Under the pieces are notes generated by a model. That model was given only the letters and a program-made list of their open reading frames with translations, searched no databases and was not told where the DNA came from. A stretch of 64,000 bases of DNA from Cyclobacterium sp. (GTDB lineage Bacteria; Bacteroidota; Bacteroidia; Cytophagales; Cyclobacteriaceae), in NCBI RefSeq assembly GCF_014762705.1, contig NZ_JABURL010000023.1, forward strand, positions 62,001 through 126,000, in the 5' to 3' direction. Positions 52,701 to 61,500 of this stretch are shown here, piece after piece. Position 1 is the first letter of the stretch, and the number at the start of each line of letters is the position of its first letter. Position numbers and translations under genes: made by a program.

Positions 52701-52800
52701 TCCTACACGAGAAAACAGAAACATATACCGCCTGAATATACGAACCAGTATATTGGAAGAAGTCTACCAGGCCATGAAAAGAACAGGTGGTCAGGAATAA
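49768..52800 (+). CDS. Fused GH3 beta-N-acetylglucosaminidase (NagZ-like) and beta-lactamase-fold serine hydrolase
   Basis: A 1010-residue periplasmic fusion. A membrane/signal segment lies near residues 28-48 ([18 protein letters not shown]). The GH3 catalytic domain has [20 protein letters not shown] near 235 (the NagZ His-Asp loop) and the nucleophile Asp in FTDALNM near 323. A GH3 C-terminal-type domain follows to about 600. The last 400 residues form a class C beta-lactamase/DD-peptidase-fold domain: SITK (SxxK) near 674, YSDLS in place of YxN, and a HSGFTG box (KTG equivalent). Fusions of this type are common in Bacteroidota and fit cutting of muropeptide sugars and esters or peptides. 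The start (ATG 49768, or TTG 49753) is not well fixed because the N-region is unusually long. Confidence 0.9.
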   Translation: [1010 protein letters not shown]

Positions 52801-52837
52801 AAGCCAGCTAAATTGGTTGAATGCCTGTTTAATAAAA

Positions 52838-53239
52838 TTACAAACTAAGGATTCGTTTTTTCAGGTCTTTGAATTTATCAAGTGTCATCGGTTTGGTGAT
52901 GTAGTCTACTACCAAAGCGTAAGTGTTTGCCCTGTCCATTTCATCTTTATTGATAGAAGATGAAATTACAAAAATCTTTACGGGATGCGTAAATTTTGCA
53001 GCTGATATCAAATCCAGAAATTGCCAGCCATTCATGATGGGCATATTGATGTCCAGGAGAATAACATCAGGAAGCGAAGCTCCTTCGCTGTTTCTTTTTT
53101 CGAAATCTTTCCAGGCGGCTTCACCATTTAAAAAAAAAGATACCTCCTCTGTGAAGGAAGTAAATTCCAGGAGTTTTTTTGTCCCAAAATTGTAAAGTGG
53201 GTCATCGTCCACAATGTACGTAAATCCGATCTTATCCAT
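52838..53239 (-). CDS. Single-domain response regulator (CheY-like)
   Basis: 133 residues, only a receiver domain. The acid pocket is YIVDDDPLY (residues 9-17), the phospho-acceptor Asp lies in VILLDINMPIMNGWQFL near residue 62, with the switch Ser in FVISSSI and the conserved Lys in DYITKPM. This is the type with an extended alpha-beta loop seen in Cytophagales single receivers. No kinase gene is adjacent; the large soluble hybrid kinase 5 kb away is one possible donor. The divergent gap of 325 bases to the next gene (53240-53564) is AT-rich and without recognised elements. Confidence 0.9.
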   Translation of the reverse strand: MDKIGFTYIVDDDPLYNFGTKKLLEFTSFTEEVSFFLNGEAAWKDFEKRNSEGASLPDVILLDINMPIMNGWQFLDLISAAKFTHPVKIFVISSSINKDEMDRANTYALVVDYITKPMTLDKFKDLKKRILSL

Positions 53240-53564
53240 AAAAATTATGACGCTTAAGTGCTGTTTAAAATAGTTGCTATTTTAATTTGGTCGCATCCAC
53301 CTATAAAAAGGCAAATGTTTTTTATCCAAATACTGGGCTAGAATAAATAAATTTTTTATAAAAGTAGCATAAAAAATTGAATATGACTTAAATTAAAACA
53401 AGAAAGCCAAGCTTTAAAAAATCAAGATTTCACCTAATCATCAAGGTTTTTCAAAAATAGACAGCCACCAAAGGAACAATTAAGATGGTTGTTTGCATTA
53501 AAATGATTTTTTTTCATTTATTTTACTGATTAATCGTTCAATTGATAACCAAAATAAAAAAACC

Positions 53565-53987
53565 ATGAACAAATTTTTTCCAATCGCCATACTGGTATTG
53601 TTGGCTTCAGCCTGTCAATCCGGAAACACATCTAATGAAACAGAAGAAAAAGTCATAGAAATGGAGCAAAATGTAACCGAGAAAGCCATGTTGAGACATG
53701 TGGTGCTGTTGTCCTTTAAGGAGGATTCCAGTCAGGAAGATATCAAAAAGGTGGAAGATGCATTTATCGCCTTAAAAGATAAAATACCTCAGATCAGGGA
53801 CTTTGAATGGGGAACAAATAATAGTCCTGAGGGCTTGAATAAGGGATTGACGCATTGTTTTTTAGTAAGCTTTGAAAGTGAAGAAGACCGGGAAATTTAT
53901 CTGCCACACCCCGACCATAAGGCTTTTGTGGAAGTGTTAAGTCCACATATGAAGGATGTAACCGTAGTGGATTATTGGGCAGAATGA
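53565..53987 (+). CDS. Dabb family (stress-responsive A/B barrel) lipoprotein
   Basis: A 140-residue lipoprotein: MNKFFPIAILVLLASAC gives Cys17, then an acidic linker of 25 residues. The remainder is a Dabb domain: MLRHVVLLSFKEDSSQEDIKKVEDAF, DFEWGTNNSPEGLNKGLTH, FLVSFESEEDREIYLPHPDHKAFV, ending VVDYWAE, all typical of this ferredoxin-like barrel. Dabb proteins usually work as dimers and their reactions vary. Bacteroidota often carry lipid-anchored forms. Followed 10 bases later by a terminator. Confidence 0.9.
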   Translation: MNKFFPIAILVLLASACQSGNTSNETEEKVIEMEQNVTEKAMLRHVVLLSFKEDSSQEDIKKVEDAFIALKDKIPQIRDFEWGTNNSPEGLNKGLTHCFLVSFESEEDREIYLPHPDHKAFVEVLSPHMKDVTVVDYWAE

Positions 53988-53997
53988 ACATTGAAAA

Positions 53998-54031
53998 GCA
54001 GGCTTTCCTGGGTGAAAGCCTGCGTATTTTT
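53998..54031. terminator. Terminator between the Dabb gene and wzi-like gene
   Basis: GCAGGCTTTC pairs with GAAAGCCTGC around CTGGGT, with GTATTTTT on the right and TTTTC on the left (minus strand), so it can end both convergent genes. Confidence 0.8.
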
Positions 54032-54098
54032 CACGATGAAAGGATTAGCACCCACCATTCCAATTGTTTTTAAATCCAAGGGTATTACCTAATTGAGT

Positions 54099-55829
54099 TT
54101 AAAATAGGTAGGCCAAATTGATTCTGGAATGAAAATTTAGCCGCTTCTCTCCAATGACTCCCAGGGAGTTGCTTTGCTTGATCCCATAATTGTAATTGTG
54201 AGAACGAATTAGCCGTGCCCTGCCTGAAAAAAGAAAATGCCCCACTTTTTTTTCCCAATGGGCACCCAGGCTTAAATCTACCCAGGGAAGCAGCTCCAGC
54301 CCGTTGGCCTGATTGAAATTATAGAAATTATTGTCTCTGGACAGCCGTTCCAGGGAGAATCCCCAGGTGTTAAGGCCATTTACCTTGCTGACAGTAAAGC
54401 TGGCACTGTTGCCGCTGTGCCCAAGGCCGGATCCGATTATTTGTCCTTTATGGGTCAGGCCATGGACCACCTGAAAATTCTCGTAAAGCCCCAGCCCACC
54501 ATGATTAAAATTAAAATTGCTGCCTTCGTATTTTACCAGGTTGTTGATACTGTTTTCGGTTTGGGTCATTTCGAGGTTGATAAAAACCTGTTTTTTTTCC
54601 CGAAGGGGCACTATTTTGCTGAACCCCAGGGTATAGCCCCGTGCATGTTCAGGGTTGAGTATCAGTTCTCGCCAGTTTAAGGCGTGATCTGTCCGGATAA
54701 ATTCTCCATAAATTTCCATTTTCACTTTTGGTAAAACCCAACGTCCAAAAGCAGAAAAGTGCTGGTCTGTTTCACGGGCTCTAGATGCATTCAGCCCGAC
54801 ACGTTCTTTTTGCAGACCTTCAAAAACAGGAAACCAGGCAGCCCAGCCATTTTCAGCCAGTTTTCTGCTGTACATCATAAAAGTTCTCCCCACACCAATG
54901 GATAAGCCATTCACCCATTTTGGGGAATAGTTTAGTGTAATTCCCGTAAAATAGCGCCAATCATCCGGAAATGTTCTAAACCGTTCAAAACTGCTGTCGC
55001 TATAGTAGGGTAAGTGGGAATTTTCCAATTTGCCCATAAAATATTGACCTTCAAAGTGGCCTATGGCGGTCCTGGCAGGCTTTCGTGTATGGATGGTGGC
55101 ATGGGGAAAGCCTTCTGCATTGTCGCTGATTAGCAAAGCCTGTTGTATTCCCGGGCCCCACCAGAGGTTTTCCGTAGATATTCCTGCTGCAAAAGCACCG
55201 AAATTAACTTTTAAATGAGAATTACCCGGCAAAGACCGGCGAATGGGTCGGTTGCCGTGTCTTACCGGAATATCCAGCCGGCCGATAAAATTGCTTATCC
55301 GAATAAAAAAGATCTCGGGAAGGGAGGTGTCATATTCCTGGAATGGCAGGTTTTGTGCATGGAAAAATTGGGGGTATAGCTGCAGGCTAACAGGGCCAAA
55401 ATTGGCCTGAAAACCTACTTCGAGTAAATGCTGAAAGCCCCTTGCGGGCAGTACGGGACCTTCTCCCCAACCATAGGGGTAAGCAGCATTGAAATTTTGG
55501 CTGAGTAGCAGCGGCAAAAGACGAAACTGGATTCCGCTTTTTCCAGGTAATAAGGGTTTGGCAAATCCCAGGTTGGTGTTGCTGTCTGCTAAAATGGGTA
55601 GTTTTTCATTAAATTCGGCTTGCAGGGGTAAAAGCTGAAAACTATGTTCAATAGGAAATTCCCCGGCAATTTGTTGTCTTCTCAGGTAGTCCTGATACAA
55701 GGGAAAGTTTACGGGCAGACTTTGTCCAGATAGATCAGCGTAGCATAAAAACAAAAAAAACACCAACACCGGCCGCTCCATCCATTTTAATGGATTGATG
55801 CATGGCTTTTTCTTGGCTTGCCGGGTCAT
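54099..55829 (-). CDS. Capsule assembly Wzi family outer-membrane protein
   Basis: A 576-residue outer-membrane barrel related to Wzi, which anchors capsular polysaccharide in E. coli. After a signal region (MERPVLVFFLFLCYADLSGQS, preceded by 16 residues if the first ATG is used), the family pattern continues with PLLLSQNFNAAYPYGWGEGPVLPARGFQ, then GFQANFGPVSLQLYPQFFHAQN, then STENLWWGPGIQQALLISDNAEGFPH, which is the best conserved block. The end INLAYLF has the C-terminal Phe for BAM insertion. No capsule or O-antigen genes surround it; it follows the thiamine-binding protein gene by 11 bases, so it may share the pth transcript. Confidence 0.88.
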   Translation of the reverse strand: MTRQAKKKPCINPLKWMERPVLVFFLFLCYADLSGQSLPVNFPLYQDYLRRQQIAGEFPIEHSFQLLPLQAEFNEKLPILADSNTNLGFAKPLLPGKSGIQFRLLPLLLSQNFNAAYPYGWGEGPVLPARGFQHLLEVGFQANFGPVSLQLYPQFFHAQNLPFQEYDTSLPEIFFIRISNFIGRLDIPVRHGNRPIRRSLPGNSHLKVNFGAFAAGISTENLWWGPGIQQALLISDNAEGFPHATIHTRKPARTAIGHFEGQYFMGKLENSHLPYYSDSSFERFRTFPDDWRYFTGITLNYSPKWVNGLSIGVGRTFMMYSRKLAENGWAAWFPVFEGLQKERVGLNASRARETDQHFSAFGRWVLPKVKMEIYGEFIRTDHALNWRELILNPEHARGYTLGFSKIVPLREKKQVFINLEMTQTENSINNLVKYEGSNFNFNHGGLGLYENFQVVHGLTHKGQIIGSGLGHSGNSASFTVSKVNGLNTWGFSLERLSRDNNFYNFNQANGLELLPWVDLSLGAHWEKKVGHFLFSGRARLIRSHNYNYGIKQSNSLGVIGEKRLNFHSRINLAYLF

Positions 55830-55840
55830 AACTGGAAAGT

Positions 55841-56131
55841 TTATCGATGAGGACTGGTTTTTTCCTCCATACTAACGTCACTGTCAGGTCGAATCTGCAT
55901 GCGGTAATAAACCAATATTTCATCAGCGCCTGCAGCAAGTACTGCTTCCTGAGCCTGTTTGGCTATTGCCATCAATTGATCCTCAGGGCCTTCCATTACT
56001 GTTTCGAAAGGGGTTACTTCGTATTTGACACCCGAAGCAGCAATGACGGCAATGGCTTTGTCTACTAAGGGATAGCTTTCCATTGTTTTGCTTTTTGGGA
56101 CTATCTGTATCCCGAGATTGATGTGAGGCAT
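55841..56131 (-). CDS. MTH1187-type thiamine-binding protein
   Basis: A 96-residue ferredoxin-like-fold protein of the MTH1187/YkoF type (formerly DUF77), whose members bind thiamine or hydroxymethylpyrimidine. LGIQIVPKSKTMESYPLVDKAI, then GVKYEVTPFETVMEGPEDQLM, then AGADEILVYYRMQIRPDSD are the conserved strands. It begins three bases after the pth stop and ends 11 bases before the wzi-like gene, so all three are one leftward unit. No thiamine (TPP) riboswitch is visible upstream, so control by thiamine is not indicated. Confidence 0.86.
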   Translation of the reverse strand: MPHINLGIQIVPKSKTMESYPLVDKAIAVIAASGVKYEVTPFETVMEGPEDQLMAIAKQAQEAVLAAGADEILVYYRMQIRPDSDVSMEEKTSPHR

Positions 56132-56134
56132 GCT

Positions 56135-56695
56135 TTATTGGTTGTATTTATTCATGGTTTTTTCAAGCCCGATAGTGCAAAAGGCAATAATCATCTCTGT
56201 TGCCCTATCCATGGCTTCTGGCAAAAAATCTATCTCTTGTTGAGACCACCTGCCCAGAACATAATCAATTTGGCGACCTGCGGAGAAATTGTTGCCAATA
56301 CCAAATCTAAGTCTGGCGTAATTTTGTCCTCCAGTGAGTTCGGCGATATTTTTCAATCCGTTATGGCCTGCATCAGATCCTTTTGACTTCATCCGCAATT
56401 TACCAAAAGGTAAGGCAATATCATCAACCACCACCAAAACATTTTCTTTGGGGATTTTCAATTCCTTCATCCAGTAATTGACCGCCTTGCCACTGAGATT
56501 CATATAGGTGGTCGGTTTTATAAAATGGATTTGCCTTCCCTTGTGCTTTAAAAGTGAAGTGAAGGCCAGGCGGTTACTTTCCCAGTTTAGTTTTTCCTTG
56601 TCCGCAAGTCTATCCAATATCAGGAAGCCTACATTGTGGCGGGTCAATTCATATTCCGGTCCGATATTTCCCAGGCCTGCGATAAGGTATTTCAT
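56135..56695 (-). CDS. pth: Peptidyl-tRNA hydrolase
   Basis: Releases peptides from prematurely dropped peptidyl-tRNA so that tRNAs can be reused. 186 residues, normal length. Conserved elements: MKYLIAGLGNIGPEYELTRHNVGF with Asn and catalytic His (RHNVGF), KPTTYMNLSGKAV, VVVDDIALPFGKLRMK (Asp), GSDAGHNGLKNI and RLRFGIGNN. The gene is separated from rplY by a terminator but continues into the thiamine-binding and wzi-like genes. Proximity of prs, rplY and pth is common in bacteria. Confidence 0.96.
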   Translation of the reverse strand: MKYLIAGLGNIGPEYELTRHNVGFLILDRLADKEKLNWESNRLAFTSLLKHKGRQIHFIKPTTYMNLSGKAVNYWMKELKIPKENVLVVVDDIALPFGKLRMKSKGSDAGHNGLKNIAELTGGQNYARLRFGIGNNFSAGRQIDYVLGRWSQQEIDFLPEAMDRATEMIIAFCTIGLEKTMNKYNQ

Positions 56696-56773
56696 TTTTT
56701 AAGTCTATTGCTTTTCTCTAAGATTTATTTGTACAGTGTACCAAATGTTTTCCGATACCAAATGGTTTAGCAA

Positions 56774-56810
56774 GAAAAAATCCTGCTCTGTGAAAAAACA
56801 GGGCAGGATT
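56774..56810 (-). terminator. Intrinsic terminator of prs-rplY
   Basis: On the minus strand AATCCTGC-CTGT pairs with ACAG-GCAGGATT (one bulged base each side), followed by TTTTTTC. It lies 28 bases beyond the rplY stop and separates prs-rplY from pth. Confidence 0.8.
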
Positions 56811-56837
56811 GGGAATGTTTTGCAAAGAATAAAAGGA

Positions 56838-57428
56838 TTAAACTTCTCCTTCTTCCTCTTCACCTTTTTTGCCTCTCAATGCTCTTGGAATACCAACAGT
56901 TGCGATGGTCACATTGGGACTATTCAGCAACTCAAACTTTTCTACATTCAGATCGGCTACTTTCACTGATTTACCCAGTTCAAGAGAAGAAATATCTACT
57001 GGAATTTCATCGGGCAGGTCATTGGCCAAACCTTTAACCAAAAGGGTACGGGTTTTTATTTCCAATTTACCACCTTTGATGATACCGGGAGAATTCCCGA
57101 ATGGTTTAACGGGTATTTCCATTTTGATGGCTTTATCACTACTGAAAGCCAAAAAATCGGCGTGTAGCAATACCTCACTCACCGGGTGAAACTGCGCCTC
57201 TCTGAGGATGGCTTTTATGGTAGTGCCTTCAATGTTTAGGTCTACCATGTGAACTTCCGGGGTATAGATCAAGTCCCTGAATAAAATTGCAGGTGAATGA
57301 AAATGTATCTGCTCTTTGATACCGGGGCCATATACTACACAGGGGACATTGCCTTCATCCCGAAGGACATCCAGGGATTTTTTGTCGAGATTTGCTCTTT
57401 TAAACCCTATAATCTCAATTGATTTCAT
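56838..57428 (-). CDS. rplY: 50S ribosomal protein L25/general stress protein Ctc
   Basis: A 196-residue long-form L25 (TL5/Ctc) with the 5S rRNA-binding N-terminal domain (KSIEIIGFKRANLDKKSLDVL, VPCVVYG, HSPAILFRDLIY, VHMVDLNI) and the beta-rich C-terminal TL5 domain (EIPVKPFGNSPGI to NVEKFELLNSP). The tail GKKGEEEEGEV is acidic, as is usual in Bacteroidota. It follows prs by 27 bases and ends at a terminator. It stabilises the 5S rRNA region of the large subunit. Confidence 0.95.
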   Translation of the reverse strand: MKSIEIIGFKRANLDKKSLDVLRDEGNVPCVVYGPGIKEQIHFHSPAILFRDLIYTPEVHMVDLNIEGTTIKAILREAQFHPVSEVLLHADFLAFSSDKAIKMEIPVKPFGNSPGIIKGGKLEIKTRTLLVKGLANDLPDEIPVDISSLELGKSVKVADLNVEKFELLNSPNVTIATVGIPRALRGKKGEEEEGEV

Positions 57429-57455
57429 GAATATATTTGGTTAGAATTAAAATTA

Positions 57456-58385
57456 TTACTGAATAAATAATGAACTGATTGAAGTGTTTCCCGTGACTGC
57501 ATGTATGGCCTGGGCGAATAAATCCGACACAGAAAGCACTTTGATTTTTGAAGACTCCTGTTTAGCCGGAATAGTATCTGTAATGACCAATTCCGACAAC
57601 TGAGAATTTTCTATGTTTTCGTATGCATTCCCTGAAAGTACACCGTGTGTGGAGATGGCTCTAACGGAATTGGCTCCTTTGTCTAAAAGGATATTAGCAG
57701 CTTTACACATAGTGCCGGCCGTATCTACCAGGTCATCGATTAAAACCACATCTTTTCCATCTACATCTCCGATCACCTGCATGGAAGCCACTTCATTGGC
57801 CCTCTTTCTGTGCTTGTCACAGACGACCATATCTACTTCAAAATGTTTGGCATAAGCCCTGGTTCTTCCTACCCCGCCTACATCAGGTGAAGCAAAAATC
57901 AGGTTGCCTAAATCCAGGCTTTTCAAATAGGGCACAAATATAGCTGAACCGTTTAAATGATCCAAAGGAATATCAAAAAATCCCTGGATTTGCCCTGCGT
58001 GTAAATCGCAGGTCATTATCCTGTCAGCACCTGCAGAAGTTAGCATATTGGCAATTAACTTGGCCGCAATGCTAACCCTGGGACGGTCCTTGCGGTCCTG
58101 TCGGGCGTATCCAAAATAGGGAATAACTGCGCAAACCTTATAGGCACTTGCCCGTTTGGCTGCATCGATCATGAGGCAAAGTTCAAGGAGATTGTCAGCT
58201 GAAGGGTTTGTAGACTGAATGAGGAATACATTGCAACCTCTGATAGATTCGTTATAACTGGGAGACATTTCTCCATCACTAAACTTGGCAAGGGTCAGGT
58301 CGCCGAGGGTTTGGCCGTAGGCTTTGGCAATGCTTTTGGCCAAATAGAGAGTATTTGAACCTGAGAAAATTTTGGTCTCGGGCAT
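57456..58385 (-). CDS. prs: Ribose-phosphate pyrophosphokinase
   Basis: Makes PRPP from ribose 5-phosphate and ATP for nucleotide, histidine and tryptophan synthesis. 309 residues. Signs: KIFSGSNTLYLAKSIAKAYG, FSDGEMSPSYNESIRG, IPYFGYARQDRKDRPRVSI (ATP loop), DLHAGQIQGFFDIPLDHL, and the PRPP-binding loop DVVLIDDLVDTAGTMCKAA. I start at ATG 58385 (MPETKIF): the upstream ATG at 58424 would fall into the probable -7 element. First gene of prs-rplY; the product also feeds the PurF-like enzyme elsewhere in this window. Confidence 0.96.
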   Translation of the reverse strand: MPETKIFSGSNTLYLAKSIAKAYGQTLGDLTLAKFSDGEMSPSYNESIRGCNVFLIQSTNPSADNLLELCLMIDAAKRASAYKVCAVIPYFGYARQDRKDRPRVSIAAKLIANMLTSAGADRIMTCDLHAGQIQGFFDIPLDHLNGSAIFVPYLKSLDLGNLIFASPDVGGVGRTRAYAKHFEVDMVVCDKHRKRANEVASMQVIGDVDGKDVVLIDDLVDTAGTMCKAANILLDKGANSVRAISTHGVLSGNAYENIENSQLSELVITDTIPAKQESSKIKVLSVSDLFAQAIHAVTGNTSISSLFIQ

Positions 58386-58421
58386 AATTGGATTTTTTTG
58401 TGGTTTGTTTTTTAAGAGCAC

Positions 58422-58429
58422 CAAAGGTA
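58422..58429 (-). promoter_or_regulatory. Probable -7 element of prs
   Basis: TACCTTTG on the minus strand matches TAnnTTTG and is 36 bases before the ATG at 58385. A TTTG at -33 is not seen. Its position argues for the shorter prs start. Confidence 0.4.
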
Positions 58430-58504
58430 AGAAAAAATGGCGGTTCTCTTTTCGCCCTACCTAAAAGGATTTAAAGCAGTATTTTTACCTTAGCCGGATT
58501 TTGG

Positions 58505-61500
58505 TTACAACGTGAAATCGCTATAATGTTCCAGCAAGTAATCCAACTCCTTCTCTATCTGTTGGCCCAATTCAAAAAGTTCCTGATTCTTTCCTGAATC
58601 AGCTCTTTTTTCCAATTGATCTGTTAAAGGAAGTAACCTAAAGAATCCGGCAGTTGCTGCCGATCCTTTTAGTTTGTGACCTACTTCCAGCAGGATTTTT
58701 TCATCTTTACTTTGAAGTGCCTCTCTGAGTTTCTCACTGCTTTCCTCTAAAGTGGATCTGGCAATTTTCAGCAGTTCTCTTCCTATGGCTTTTTCACCAT
58801 CAAACAGGCTAAGCAGATGGATTTTATCGAAATGTTTGCTCCTGAAGTCCTGAAATTCTTCCGTTTGTTTTTTTTCCTTAACAGATTGCTGTTCGGGTAG
58901 CAGCCATTTCATAATCATGGTGGTTAGACTATTTTGCACGAGTGGCTTGCTTAGGTAGTCATCCATACCAGCTTCCAGGCACCGCTCCTTTTCTCCTTTG
59001 ACGGTGCCGGCTGTAAGTGCAATAATGGGGAGGTCTTTGCCGTTTTTGACTGACCGTATGGCTTTGGCCGTTTCATATCCGTTCATAATAGGCATCTGCA
59101 CATCCATCAATACCAAATCCGGCCTTTGTCGGATGACATATTCGTAGGCCTTTAGCCCATTGTCTGCTTCCACGATTTGAATAGTGGGACTGATTTTAGA
59201 CAGTATGATCTTGGATAGTTTCATGTTGATCGGATTGTCCTCGGCGATCAGCACAACATGTTTTTTGTTGGCCAGAAGGTTTTGCTGTACCTGAAGATCT
59301 TCTTCCATTATTACTTCATCTCCTTCTGAAGATTGGGTGATTTTCCTGAGCACCTGCGCAATCTGCTGGATTTTTATTGGTTTTAAAATGCGGTGCTGGA
59401 TTTTTAAAGTTTCCATTTTACCCCGATCCAAGGCATCATCACTGGAGCTGCTGAGCAAAACTACTGGCAAACCGGACAATTTAGGGTGTCTTAATTTCCT
59501 GATTTTTTCTGTTACCTCGATACCGTCCAGAAAGGGCATGCGCAAATCCATAAATACAAGGTCAATATTTTTTTTCGTCTCAAGAAGTTGTAAGGCTACC
59601 ATCCCGTTAGGAGCTTGATGACAGGATATATTCCTGGATTCCATGATTTCCCGAATCAGATTGCGGTTGGTGCCATTGTCATCTACTACCAGTACCTCTT
59701 CTATATGGTGATTATCAGGCCACTGCTCTTCTTCCCCTTTTTCGGCCATGAGATGGATATCAAAAAAGAAAAGGCTTCCTTTTCCAGGCTCGCTTTCGAG
59801 TTGCAATTGACTGCCCATCAATTCCAATAACTTATTGGATATGGTCAGTCCCAGCCCGGTACCCCCAAACTTTCGTGTAGTGCTGGCATCCTCCTGAGAG
59901 AAGGCTTCAAATATTTTTCTTTGCTTTTCATAAGGTATTCCCATTCCTGTATCCCTTACAGAAAACCTAAACAAAGTTGGAGAACTTTCACTGTTGCCTT
60001 TATCCTTCATCTCAACCTTTAGCTCTACTTCTCCCAATTCCGTAAATTTTATTGCGTTGGTCAGTAAGTTCACTAAAATCTGCCTAAGTCGAACATCATC
60101 GGCGAAAATGAATCGAGGTAAAGCGGGAGAAAGATTGACCAGTAGCTCCAGCCCTTTGGAATGGGCCTGATATTTAGTAATATCTGCAACCTGTGTGCCC
60201 AATTCATAAAGGTCCGATCGCTCAATGGACAGTTCCATTTTGCCTGCTTCTATTTTAGAAAAATCAAGAATGTCATTGATCAGATCCAAAAGGGAATGAG
60301 CGGATTGATAAACTGTATTCATGTATTGCAACTGGGTGTCTGAAAGGGGGGTCTTCATCAGCAAGTCAGTGAAGCCTATGACACCGTTCAAAGGAGTGCG
60401 TATTTCGTGGCTCATGTTGGCCAGGAATTCAGATTTTGCTTTGTTGGCATTTTCAGCACTATGTTTTGCCTCTTTAAGTTGGTTTTCTATTTCTTTCCTG
60501 GAACTGATGTCCTGATGTGTTCCGTACATCAGTGAAGGTTTTCCGGTTTTTGCATCCCAGGTAAAAACCTTGCCCCGATCCTGAATCCAAACCCAGTGGC
60601 CGGTTTTGTGCCGTAGACGTATTTCACTTTGATAATGGTCAGTTTTTTTGTCAAAATGTTTTTGCAGTAGATGCTCCCGGTGAAGGAAATCATCCGGGTG
60701 GCAAAGTTCATTCCACTGTTTGGAAGTGAATTCCAAAAGCTCATCTGGGGTATATCCTAGCATTCCTGCATACCTCTCATTGATGATGATTTCATCTGTT
60801 TTGATATTCCATTCCCAGGTGCCTGCATGAGTTCCCTTAATGATGGCATCGAGTCTTCTGCTTTTTTCCAATAAGGCGATTTCTGCCTTTTTTCTTTCAC
60901 TGATATCATGGGTAAGGCCGACCATGCCCATAATTGTGCCTGAATCGTCTTTCAAAGGTATTTTTGATATCAGACAATATCTTTTCTTTCCGTTTTTTTG
61001 TTCCTGGACTACTTCCTTATTGATAATGATCTGGCCGGAAGAAATGACAGACTCGTCTTCTTCCTGGGCTTCTTTGGCACTCGCATCGGTAAAGAGCATC
61101 TTATCCGTAGATCCCAAAACTTCTTTATCGTCCTTGAATCCCAAATAGTCCAGCTCAGCTTTATTTACCAGTGTTTTTTCATATCGGGTGTTTTTTACAT
61201 AAATATTGGTGGGAATGTTATCTATAATGGTGCGAAGCAAAGCCCTTTCTTCAGAGATGGCCCTGGCAGCTTCCTCCAGCTCATCATGAACCTTATAATA
61301 CGCAGACATGTCCAGACCATTGCCTAAAATATAGGATTCTCCAATTTGCGATTCAAAAAGCACATTGTTGAAATGAAAGGTTATGGGTGTGCCTTTTTTT
61401 GATACCAACCTTCTTTTGCCGTTGAATTTTTTTTCCTTGAGTATTTCTGCAAGGTATTGCTCAAATAATTCAGGTCTTTCAATGAGGTTTTTCATGTTTA

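Noticed and set aside
55841-56131. TPP riboswitch for the thiamine-binding protein
   Set aside because: The gene begins three bases after pth and no conserved CUGAGA-type THI-box pattern is seen upstream of pth.
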